A program made the translations under genes and the position numbers. A stretch of 64,000 bases of DNA from Siniperca chuatsi (taxonomy: Eukaryota; Chordata; Actinopteri; Centrarchiformes; Sinipercidae), in the NCBI RefSeq assembly GCF_020085105.1, contig NC_058055.1:6941322-7005321 (forward strand), given 5' to 3'. Under the pieces are notes generated by a model that saw only the letters and a program-made list of their open reading frames with translations, ran no database searches and was not told the origin of the DNA. Positions 36,558-48,500 of the stretch are shown piece by piece (positions within the stretch are counted from its first letter, which is position 1; each line of letters begins with the position of its first letter).

Positions 36558-39500
36558 ATGGGAAACTGCCACACCGTTGGACCAAATGAGGCCCTTGTGG
36601 TTTCAGGTAACGTTAACGCTTTTTGGACGATGTGTTTTAGCTCGTTGGGCTCCTTCCTGGCACGTCAGGCTCCATGAAGTGCTTATAGAGAATAACCTGA
36701 AAAATAATTTAACTCTAATAATAACTCTCCTAACCTTTGTTCGGAGTGTAACGCATGTATGTATTATAGTACGTCAGAAGCTAACGTTAACATTACGTGT
36801 AGCGTTAACGTACAGTAAGCCACCTAACCGTTCGATGTCACGTTACTTTAGCCAGCCGTTGACAGGTCCACCCCAACCCCGAAAGAAAAAAAGGCTAATT
36901 TCCTTATTTTCCCCCCACAAAGGTTGATAAATGTTTATGTATCTGGAAAAATATGTTGTTTTTTGGCTTTCAATGGCAACTGAGAGAAGAGCCACAAAAT
37001 CCACCGTATCGTACCAACGTTTATGCGTTTCTCCTCAGAAATATTTCTCATAATAAATCCACCTGTTTTCTCTGTTTCAGTCGTTTCTTCTAAAATGTCA
37101 TCGCCGTAATGCGTGTTCAAGTGTCCTCTCTACGTTTTAGTGGCTGGGATTAAATTGGTGTTGGTTTGGCATCTGTTCTTATTTTGGTTTCGAAGTGTAA
37201 CGATTGCTTTCACTTGGGCATTTTACTAAGTTAGACCATTATAGGTCTAACTCTAGGAATTGAGATGTAGGGAAGCTGGGCTAATGAGTTTATTGTAGGT
37301 CTTTTTCTTGAACAGTGGTGGTAGGATATGATGGCTCTCTGCTGCAGAAGGGATATAGCTAAATTAGGCTAATTCAATTCCGCTGATATACTCCCCTGGT
37401 TCCACACACCGTCAGATGATGTTAATACACTTGACACAGGACACCCAAGACCCACACATTGGCATAGGGTTTTCTTTTATTCGAAATTATCTGTAATGTT
37501 TAAGGAAACCAACAGCTGAGAGTCAAATCTCTGACACTCATTCTATACTGTGTCACCACTTTCTGTGTTGTCAAGTAATAGTAAAATCTGAATTATTTGT
37601 CATGTTGCTGCATTCTCTATTGACCTCATATGGATCCCTGGTGGACCTCAGGCCCCATTTATAGTAATTACTGACCTTTGTCTCTGTTAATCTTGCCTTA
37701 GTTTATAAATGTGGTTTGGCAGTGTATTGCATAAGACATACTCAGCACGCTTCTGTAACTGAGCCTGTTGGGGCAATTTTCCTGTCTTATTCACTTGTGA
37801 TGAACAAAAAAAGAGAAATAGGATAGGGATTTTCCATTGTGAACAAACTTTTAAGAGCGTGTCAGTGACCACATAGAGGAACAGTGAGTGAGCGTAAGCT
37901 GCACATCCTGATTCCACGATAGATTAATTTCTCAAATGTAAAAAGAAATTACTCTTTATTTTTAGGAGTTTGAGTGCCAAAGCAGAATTTCCTTTTTTGG
38001 CCTATTGTGAAAGGCAAAATGTGAAATACCACTGCCTTATCGTGCGTGCTGTGAGTAAAGGCTTGCCCTACCCTGCATCAAGAAGACTGAAGTTGATGAC
38101 AGGATTTATTTAGCTTGTGTAAATTCTCATTCATTCGCATGGAGCCCCTCCTCCCTCCACTGTGCAATGCAGTCAGGAATCTCGTTTATGCAGGTGGAGC
38201 GACTAGTGATGGGAAGTATGGCTCTGTGAAGGGAGCTGGATCTTATGGCTCCGTTCCTTTTCGAGAGCCGGCACTTTTGGCTCCCAAACGGCTCTTCATT
38301 TAGTATCACTTCTGCTGGTCACTGCCTAAGTTACTTTTCTTATCTGTTGCAAGAAATAAATACGCAAGATTCTTCGTCTGCAATACACTGAAATATTCTG
38401 TCATACTGATGGTTAAAAAGTGGGATATATCAAGAGTAACTATCCTAGTTGTACAACAAAAATAAGAGCCTTCTAATAAAATAGTATGGTTAATAAATAA
38501 TTACACAGCTCTATACTGACACATACAGAAGCCCTATATTTCAATTTAATTTGATATAAGTGTCATTTGTTTGTTGTCATGCATTTCATTTTCTGCGAGG
38601 AGGGGGGGGGGGTCCAGCTCTCAGACGGGAGCCAGCTCCCCTTGTTCATTTAATAGTGTGCCTGTTTGCGACCGACACGTAGCTAGGAGCCACTGGGGCT
38701 AAAATGGTGTGTATGAAGATAGTTCAGCCCTCACCCCATACCATGTGACAGCTGGGAATGTCACACTAAACACTCCAGATTAAACTGTTAGACTGGGGCC
38801 AGTGAGTGGGACCAATATGTGTTGCTTAACTTGCATCTCATCTGGAATGATCTCACATTCACTTTAAAACTATTGTTGCTATAATTTATACAGTGTTTGG
38901 GAGGGTAATGACACGTGGGATTTTGAATTTGGATGTTTCTGCTGTGTTCTGCTTGCAGTTAAATTAGTGTGTGTAGTGTATTGTGCAGAAAAGGGGGTTT
39001 GTTTCAGGTGTTAATTTGTATATGAGCCTGGTCAGCACAGTTTATTACGATGTATAAGTTGGATAAATGGTTAGCACTAAATCACATAAACCACATGCTG
39101 TGCCAAGTGCACATGGCATTTAACAAGGCTGATTGACTTCTAAGTAAAGAAGAACATCGAATGAGTGGGTCAATAAGAATGAAGCATTTACATTGAGAAC
39201 ACACAGGTGTGTCTTGCTGTTGTGACACAGTAGATCACAATAAACTACCAGTGTGTGAGTGGGAGCGAAGTTACATCAAAAGAGACTGAAAGTGAAAGCA
39301 GAGACGAAGTGAATGTTCCTAGTGTAACACCAGAGGAATAAACATTGTGGGGGCTGTGGTTGGAAGATGGAGTGGTGCGTGTTTTTATGATTTGCTGAAC
39401 GCCACATGATCATCTGCATAAGAAACCACAAATATGAAAACTGGGTCACTGTCTGATCTGGTCTCTATCTTTCTCAATACCTCTATGCTACTTGGTTTGA

Positions 39501-42500
39501 AACCAAATCTGCTGCTACAGTTCCATATAGGACTATGTATTCTATGTGTTTATTAGAAATGTATTCCTTCCATTGAACTGTTGTATGAATTCAAGAGCTT
39601 TGTGTACATGCATGCATCATGTAGATGAGTTAAATCAACTGCACACAGACTATTTTAAGTTATGGTTTTTGTAGCTGTTATGGGTGATATTTTTGTCCAC
39701 TAGGGAGAAGCGTGCTGTATAAATAAAATAGCCTTGCCTAAGTTAATATGGTACACTTGTTAGTAAATAGTTGTGTGTTTATACATCCAGTAGTTGTGGA
39801 ACAACATTAGCATTCATTTTGAGACATGTTCTGTCCACCTGGCAAATATTCACTCTCATAGCTCTGTATTGGATATCTGCTGTCATCTCCACCAACTCCT
39901 GAGGGAAATATCTGGCTCTTTAGTTGCTAAATGCTCCACTGTGTTCACCAGCTAGTCTCTAACTGTGTGAAAATAGCTGTGAGAGCAGTGAACCAAAACA
40001 GTAAAGTTGTGGGCCTAGTTAGTTAGTCATGGGCTAGCCTACTGCGTTTGAGCTGGTCACTTGGTTTTTTTTTCTTTCTTTTTTTTTTTCTCTGACTGTT
40101 TAACTGATGCTACTACAGTTTTTTTTTTTTTCCTTTTGTTGATTATAACCATGTGACGTCCATTTTATCTGTGTTATTCCAAAGGTGGCTGCTGTGGCTC
40201 AGATCAGAAGACATATGTTGTGGGAGGCTGGTCTTGGGCCTGGTGGCTAATCTCTGACATCCAGAGGTAAGACCTGTCTGCTCTGGCTCCAAACCAAAGA
40301 AAATGCTTAAATGTCCTTTTAGAGGGAGCCATTCTTAGATGGCACAGTGCTCACAGACTCAGGAAGGAAGCTTTTAAGAGCAGGGTATCTGCAGGTCAAC
40401 ACAACAGGTTCACAGGTCTCCATTCAATAACAGATTCTTTTACCCTGGAGGCATCTTAAGCACAATAAAGAATAAACAGGCCCTTACACATAATATGAAA
40501 GAAAAACTTGGCTTGTAGTACAATGTGCACAAATATATCTCTTTACTACAATATGCAAAACATTTCAAAATATTTTTTACATTTGCATTACTGACCAATA
40601 AGACTTCCCATACTAATGAATATTTCTCCTTTGTGGCCCGCTATTGGGGGAGGGGTGTAATGGGATTTCTGTTTGTCTGTCCATCCATTTGGTCCAGGGG
40701 GAGATATCTGTACAACTAGTGGTCAAATTTCCCCAGAAGATGTTTCCTAATGTCCTTTCTTCTAAGGCCATCATTAGGCCAGAATGTTCAATGTGTGGAA
40801 CAAGATATTTCAAAATCTATTGAGCAGTTTGTCATTACATTTATTGAGCACATTCATGCTCCTTGACAGCTAATGTCTTTCCATTTTGGACACTCCATGA
40901 GCTTTTCTCTAGGACCAGCCTCAGGCCATGTGTCATCGTCACACAACTTCTATGTTTTTCTCATTGTCAACAAATCCAATGACAAGAACAAGCCAACAAT
41001 GAATTAATCCTACTAATAAGTATTGTGTGTAGTCAAAGCCTGATATACATGTAGCTTATTCCTCTGTGCCATAGAGCTCCATTGTTGTTAAAAAATCATT
41101 AAAAACACATCAATGAGCCACACTGTTGCACTGGATGACACGTTCCTTTATAATGATGAGCATGGGCACTGTAGTCAGTCACATATACATCGTCCTGGTG
41201 CTATAAATACTCTCTAGGATACCAAATGCATATTAATCTACAGCTGAAAATAGTTCCCAACAAATGCACAATCTAATTATTGTCATGGGATTTGTTGACA
41301 ATAAGATAAATAAAGAATAATGCCCAGATTTAAACTTAAAACACAACTTGTTATTCTTAAATGTTTTGATTTATTTTTTTCATTTTGAAAATGTTCATAG
41401 GTAGGTATTAAGAATGTCAATATTTTAAGTTTAGCTTTGTAAAACCTGAAAAGGTTATTTTATATTCAGAAGAACTGATGAATTCTCATTCCTATCCTTA
41501 TACAGTTCAGTGAAGAATAAACAGTTTATTTATGAATTGAGGCAAACACCATCAATATTAAAAACTGATGTTTACTAAATGTGTAAACACAGCGGCTCAA
41601 CATTGTCCGCTGCTTTGCTAATGCAGCTCCAACAAACCAGCTTCTGAGAAAATGCTGGAAAGATAAACAGATGGTACATAAAGGAAAAGTTACAAACAAA
41701 ATATTTACAAAACTATACAAAAAATAACTGTTAGCCTTGTAGTTTGCTGAGCACTCATTCTGACCCACTGACACTGAAGCAAAAAAGTTACAAGAAACTG
41801 AAAATTAATTTCTTTTTGTTATTCAATTGATAATAAACAAACAAATGGTATCTGGACTTTGTTTCTCTGCCAGAGCTTAAAACCAGAAAACAAAATTGTT
41901 AGTCTGATCTTACTCGAGTCTAGTCCTAATCAAGAGACAAAACCTGCAGCTGAAACAAACAGACTTTGTGGACTCGCAAACTGCTTGTTTGACCTTTAAT
42001 CTACCGTAAAGCTTAAAGCTACCTACTCTAAAATGTGTAAAATCTCAGAGTTGTGGCACTGGGTTCAAAGTCACTGATTTAATGTCTGCGAAGCAGCTTT
42101 TGTTGGCAATGAAACTGTCTACAGAGTCTGGGTCATGTGGCCCGCTTATGGTGACACTGTTTCATGTCTTAGTGATCACAAATTTAGACTGAACAGCCCA
42201 AAAGTGTATTTAATTTTCACTTAATTGCCTTAATTGCGTGAGGTGTTCTTAAAACATTTTTTCAAAACATCTAGCTGTTACAAAACCTGCCTCTTTGTTT
42301 CTACTTTGCTAACCTGCTTTGCTTTGTCTGGTGTCGATCTTACCCTGTCTCAGCCCTAGTGTGTCTCCTTCAGGTTACCCATTTCCCGTTAAGTGCCGCT
42401 CTTTGTCTTTAGTTGCTAGGAAACGTAATGGCAGACCTCGACAATAAAATAAAGTTGATGCATGGCTGGATTTATAAATCCCCATTTAGAGACAGGCTGT

Positions 42501-45500
42501 CCCAGGAATCCTTTCTCATCTGTTTTTTATTCTGTCAACATTTCAGATTCTTTCTTGGATGATTTAAAAACAGGAGAGATGTTCTTGCTCCTCTCCAGAG
42601 TAGTGACCGCTTCAGCTAAAAGCCCTGTGTGCATACGCTAGTAGCTGGACAGCATTATAAAAACGGGGGCAGGGGGCAGTGTGGATTCCCGCTCGTGATG
42701 CAGTAATCATGTTAATGTCCAGCCCTGTGACTCATTGATCCAGTTCTTCTGGAAAGAAGTGGGAGGTGGAGCTGTTAACCAGAGAGTCTCCTCTTCCAAG
42801 TGTTGCTGCAATCAGCCTCCCATGTCTTTGACTCCGACAATAATGAATCCAAGGCAGTATTTATATTAAAGAACAGCTCTGAAACATAATCTCACATACA
42901 CAGTCCAGCTGGACTAGTATTGAAGTGGAGGATAATGATTGAGGACATTCCTTTGTAATCTCCATACAAATGTAATCTTGGAGAGGCGCTGGGATCAAGA
43001 ATCCTGTCAGCACTGACTTGAGTTTTCATCTATGGTTCTTACTTTTTGTCCCAGTTTATTTAAACATTTATTAACAGACAGAGACAAGAGAAGCTCTGTT
43101 GTAGCTGTGTTACCAGCACCACATCATACATGAAACAGCCTTCGGGGCTAAAACAGGAGGTCAGCTTGTGTCTTTTACCCCCTCCCTCCTCCCTCTTTCT
43201 CTTGACCTTGGTTACTGACATTCCTAACAGCTGTTGTCCAACTTACTGTTTTGCCTCTGCTATTCCCACCTGCCTGCCTGCCTGCGTAGAATGTCTCTGG
43301 AGGTTATGACCATCCTCTGTCGCTGTGAGAATATCGAAACTTCGGAGGGTGTTCCCCTGGATGTGACAGGGGTGGCTCAGGTAATGCATTTCAAAAGACC
43401 GAAAAAAAAAAAAAGCAGTGGCTGGTGCTCGAGACCAAAGGAAGACCCAGGAAAATTGTTCAACTAACAAGCTAACGTTGTCTATGTGTGTTTGTTTTTC
43501 TCATCTTTATGGCTTTTTTTTCCTTCGGCAGTGGAAGGGAGACAATCAGCTGTCACTAACATGGGCTTCACCACAAAGCTGAACTCTGAGTCACTTTTGG
43601 CAACGGGGTCAATAAATGGAGGCTATAGAACTGGCTAAAAAGAGGATTTGAGGAATCTTATGCAAAACACAAATTGAGTTATTTGAATAAAACTGCATTT
43701 GAAAACAATTAAGACAATCCTACAAGGTTTGAATCTGGATAGCATTTCATTTTGCTCCGTTGTTAGTGATCTGGAGTCCTTGGGTGAATGGTTTCACTTT
43801 GTCCTGTTTTTCCCTCGTGTTACTGGCCCTTCCCTTCATTTGCTTTCCCTCCGAACATGTCAATTTTTGTTTTATATTTTTCCACATTCTTCACAGGATA
43901 ACGCTTGAGATTATGACCCTGCAGCCCAAGTGTGAGGATGTAGAGACAGCGGAGGGTGTAGCTATTACTGTCACTGGGGTGGCTCAGGTAAATCACCACA
44001 CTTTTCTGGGAATGCCAGTTCAGACTCCACTATCCCACACATCTTCCCCCTACCCCCCACCCCACCCTCCTTTTCTCTAGCATCACCCCATAATCACAGC
44101 AGAGGTGGTATTTCATACAGAGGGCTCAAGTTAAGATGCACACCTGTATTTTTAAATAAGACACTAAAATAGATGCTGGGTCAAATTGTTGTCTGCATAA
44201 TTTACTTTCATATCTGGGCAGAAGACATCTAGTTAAACTTATCTGACCAAGCCTGCATTCAGACTGACAGTAGCACTGTGTCAACACTATATGTCTGATA
44301 AGCCTTCAAACTGGATTTTCCTGTAGCAGCACAGACACATACACACCAATGTACCCCCTTGCATTTTGTTGACAGTGTTATTTTCAGTCTGAACTTGGTC
44401 CCAGTGTGACAGAAGAAGAGGTTTGTGTAGAGCCTGATGTGCATTTTAGTGTCAATCTCAGTGGGGTTTTTTTTGTTTTTTTTTGTGTCTGTTATTTGGT
44501 CCTGTTCAGAGCCAAAATGAAATTATTTTTTTTCGGGCGACAACTTTAAGAAAGAAAAAAATCCACCTTGAAATAGAATTCACTATATATCTACTCCACA
44601 ATCCATTTGGGTAACTAGGCATACACAATAAAAGTTAGCAGCATAAAGACAGGGACACTAAATACATAATAATGATATTCTTTTATTTTGATTTCTTATT
44701 ACAAAGTTCTTCAAAATTCTGTATAGGATAAAAACACAGATAACAGGAGCAAATTATTACAAGCAAACTAAAATACAATAGTGAAAAAAACAAAAAACTT
44801 TCAAACATTCAGGGGACTCAACAAATCATAGATATAAAGCAGGAGCATGACCATGCAAAGCTTTAAAAACCAGCAGCCAAACCTTAGCAAGGATTGTAGT
44901 AATGTGGTCTTTTCTCTTGGTCACTAGCATTCTGCACAAGCTTGAGACTGGGGGGGGGGGTTCTGCTATAGTAGATGTAGCAATGGCGTAGGCTACACCA
45001 TAACTACAGAGATACCACGTGGTCGTGGAGGCTGCAAGAACTGTGATTGGTCAGCTTGGGTTCTCTATCGCAGACAATGAAAGAAGGTAAACACGGTGAT
45101 TGCATGGAAATAGTCTCCTAATTCAGTAATAGCCAATCTTTCTCTATAACAAAGGGAATGACAGAAAGTAAACAATACTGTGGGAAATATAATTAAAGCA
45201 TGATACGGCCTGATCATTTGCAATACATCTATGGGACTGTCTACGATGGGACTGTTAACCCCTTGCGCCAGTTATAAATCCAGTTGAAGTGACTTTGAAC
45301 AACAAACCGAATCCTTACCTCTTGACAGCTGCCCCTCATCTTGGACGTTCTGCTCAAATGACTGGCTACAGGTCACAACAGTCATGGATATCTTGTTTTG
45401 CCTCATCTTGAGGAAATATGTTCTTGTAAATAAGGGTTGACTGAATTCTAAAAAATGAAATCTTTTTTAAGGTGGATTTTTCTCTTTAAGAACTTGTAAC

Positions 45501-48500
45501 ATAATATACCACTATTTTCTGCATTTCCATTTGCAAATTATATTCTGCTCTTATTCATTTGCCTTTTTTTGTCCGCATGCCAGTATTTCATTTTGTGTTT
45601 GAAAGAAGATGCCTCATTATCAGTTCTGTATTTTGGCCGTGGTCATGCCAATGCTCCTCTCTTCTGTGTTTTCCTACTTGCATGCTGGCAATGACCCCAC
45701 TGTTAAGAGCTGAACAGCCCCTCACTCTCACGCTTCACAGAGAGGCTCATCATGCCACTGTTTGATTGGTCCAACTTAAGCCAAAGCCATTGTGGAGCGT
45801 GTGTCCCATGGCAACAGGAGTTGTGTGTCCTTCTTAAATTAAAGAGACATATGTTTACACTAAGAGGGAGGCACCCAGCAGTTAATTTAAAGGAAACCAG
45901 AGCAGTATGTTAATCTATATGGAGGACCGGAGTCGAAAGCTACTTTCGCAACAAGTGAAGCTATCCGTTCATCAGTAAACTCTGTAAATCACAGACAGTT
46001 GAGGCAGAGCAGCCGGAGGACATCAGAGGGAAAACCAGAAAATATTTTTTCCAGAAAATATGATCCAGATCAGAGTCTGATCGGAGCCAGCTGTAAATCT
46101 CCTCGGTATGATAGCTGTGAGCCGACTGTCCCTCAGTGGCCAGAGGCCACTGTTGTGGCAGCATGGCATGTATAGTCAATCTATGCACTCTGATGTCGAT
46201 CAACCAATAGGTGAAAAGTTAACCCCATGACACACAGCCCCCCTCATTTGCATAATGAAACAGAAATGCATAAAGAAATGTAAAGACAAGACAGAAATAA
46301 ATACTGTTTGGGGAAATAAATGGAGGAAAAATGTAAAGGGAAAATAATACATACATAATAAATATATTAAAATGAATGAATAAATTAATAAATAAAATGG
46401 GAACGTAAATAAATAGGGGAGTTGATACAAATATATACAGAAGCAAATTAAAACAGAAATAATCATTTGTGTCACATTTTATAAAATACTTAAATCTGTA
46501 CTTTAATTTTAATATTATTTTTGGTGCATTTAATGGCATATTAATTTATTCATTGAGTAATTTATTTATTTTTGATTTTGGCAGTTCCAGTCCTCCATAA
46601 ATCTAGGATATTGTTTTAACTTCACTATGCCAATTGGATATTTCAATCACATTTTGCCATGCGACTTTCAGTAAGAGTATTTTTGTCTACTTTGACAGCC
46701 TACTGGTCAGTTGGCAGTAAAACCAATTGAAGGGTCTGACAAATCTATCACCTTTTTAAAAAAAAAAAAAAAAAAAAAAGTTTTCTGGCATGTTTTCAAC
46801 ATGAGTTGAGGAAATAGATCTCAAGAAAAGTTTGGACGGCATTCTTTTTCTATCACATTTCCTGCATTTCCTGAATCTTGAAGGAGCTGTGGGTGTGTAG
46901 GAAGTAGGAAGAAGGGTTATGTCAAGAGGGAGATGGGGTGGTCATGAGTTAAGGGCAAGAGATTGTCATTGCACGCAGAACGGCTTCCCCTGCTGTCTGT
47001 TTGACCTGTCCTGTGTGTGATTGTGTTGCTGGCTTGCAGCCTTTTCTGTTTTCAGACATGTGTTTCCTTGGAACGACGTCCATCTTCCCTGACTTTGTTT
47101 TGCCCTCATTCGTGGTAGGAGTGCATGTTGCAAAACAAAACCATGTGCAGACCTCTCGCCTAAGGACCCAGCTCACTCTCTCTTTTCTTACAGCTCCAGT
47201 GGAGTACAACATCACCCCAAACCTTTTTTATTTCATGACTGTATAAGTGACCTCTCTTACTATCACTGATTGCCCTTGTGTTTATCTTGTAAACCTCAGA
47301 TCATTGCCATTGATTTTCCGTTTGTTTAATTTTATTGTGAATTATCCCAATAATGTTTCTTTTTCCTCATTTAATTCCTTCACTTGTAAATGATCCTGTT
47401 AATTGTTTTTTGACCTTGTAACAGGAACATACAGTAGATTGCTGAATTGTGATTGGCCATGAATCTATCTTAGATGTTGGGATTTTCTTCAGTGTAATTA
47501 TCACTGGAAAGTAGAACTTTGATAACAGGGAATCCTCGTGCATCAAGAAGTTTAAGAGTAGTGTTTTCATTACAGGTATGCTACATGCTTTGCTTGTCAT
47601 CATAAGCCCAAAAGGAACGGGTTGGAGGTCGAATTTATGTCTGCATCTTCTCATATTGATTACAGATGTAAAGCATCTAATTGATGTGAAGGCCACAGAT
47701 TAGATACAAGTATGCAGCTGTCTGCACTATTAAAGTCCAGGCACACAAACAGTGTGACTACAGTCACTATGTTATGATAATTTATGAGATAAGGGAAAAA
47801 ATCCCTATCCAAAGATTAACCTAAAATGATGCTCAGTACATGAATAGCTAGTATGTTGTATTGAAAATATAAAAATTAAAAAGCATTGGGATATAATTTT
47901 GCACATGCAGATTTGTTTTTTGTGAAACATAAACTCAGCAGAACTTGAACATGAACTGGTAATTGATTATTAATTATCTGGCCATATAGAATTTACTCCA
48001 TGTCAGTATTGGCCAATATTTTCTAAACCCTTGTCTAATCAGGCAAGGTGACTGTATACAAGTTTACAATTACAGTGCTCAGCCCTGAGTTTATGCATCC
48101 CTCCATCCCCAGCACCTGCTGTGCTGCCCCAGCTGTCGATTTAGTAATGTGTTTATAGTCCTTTTTCCTGTATGAGTAAGAATTGAAGCAGTTCGCCAAA
48201 GTTTACAGTGTTTTAGCCACATCGATAGCAATGATGCATGATCATAAGTTTGATGCAGTGAAAAGAATGTGTGGTAATTGATCAGATAGAAAATGATTGT
48301 TGGATGATACCACAAAAGCTACTATCTGTCATGCTTGCATGTGTGCCTGTATTTGTGGATGTGTGTTCAGCTGACGATCTTTGTCCACATTGGCACCAGG
48401 TGAAGGTGATGACAGAAAATGAACTGTTGGGTTACGCCTGCGAACAGTTCCTGGGGAAGTCAGTCGTGGAGATCAAGAGTGTCATCCTGCAGACCCTCGA

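Larger units (their letters stand above)
43988..48399 (+). other. flot2 intron 3
   Basis: Hosts two MITE-like elements (44544-45490 and 45918-46599) and a 22-nt poly(A) run at 46758-46779. The long minus-strand frames at 46200-46539 are AT-rich translations of the second element. The remainder is unremarkable. Confidence 0.6.

Noticed and set aside
36508-36927. 139-codon open frame at the flot2 start
   Set aside because: It is out of frame with the flotillin-2 start at 36558 and crosses the exon 1 donor.
46200-46539. Two long minus-strand frames rich in Phe, Ile and Tyr
   Set aside because: They are translations of the A/T-rich interior of a MITE, with low-complexity composition.
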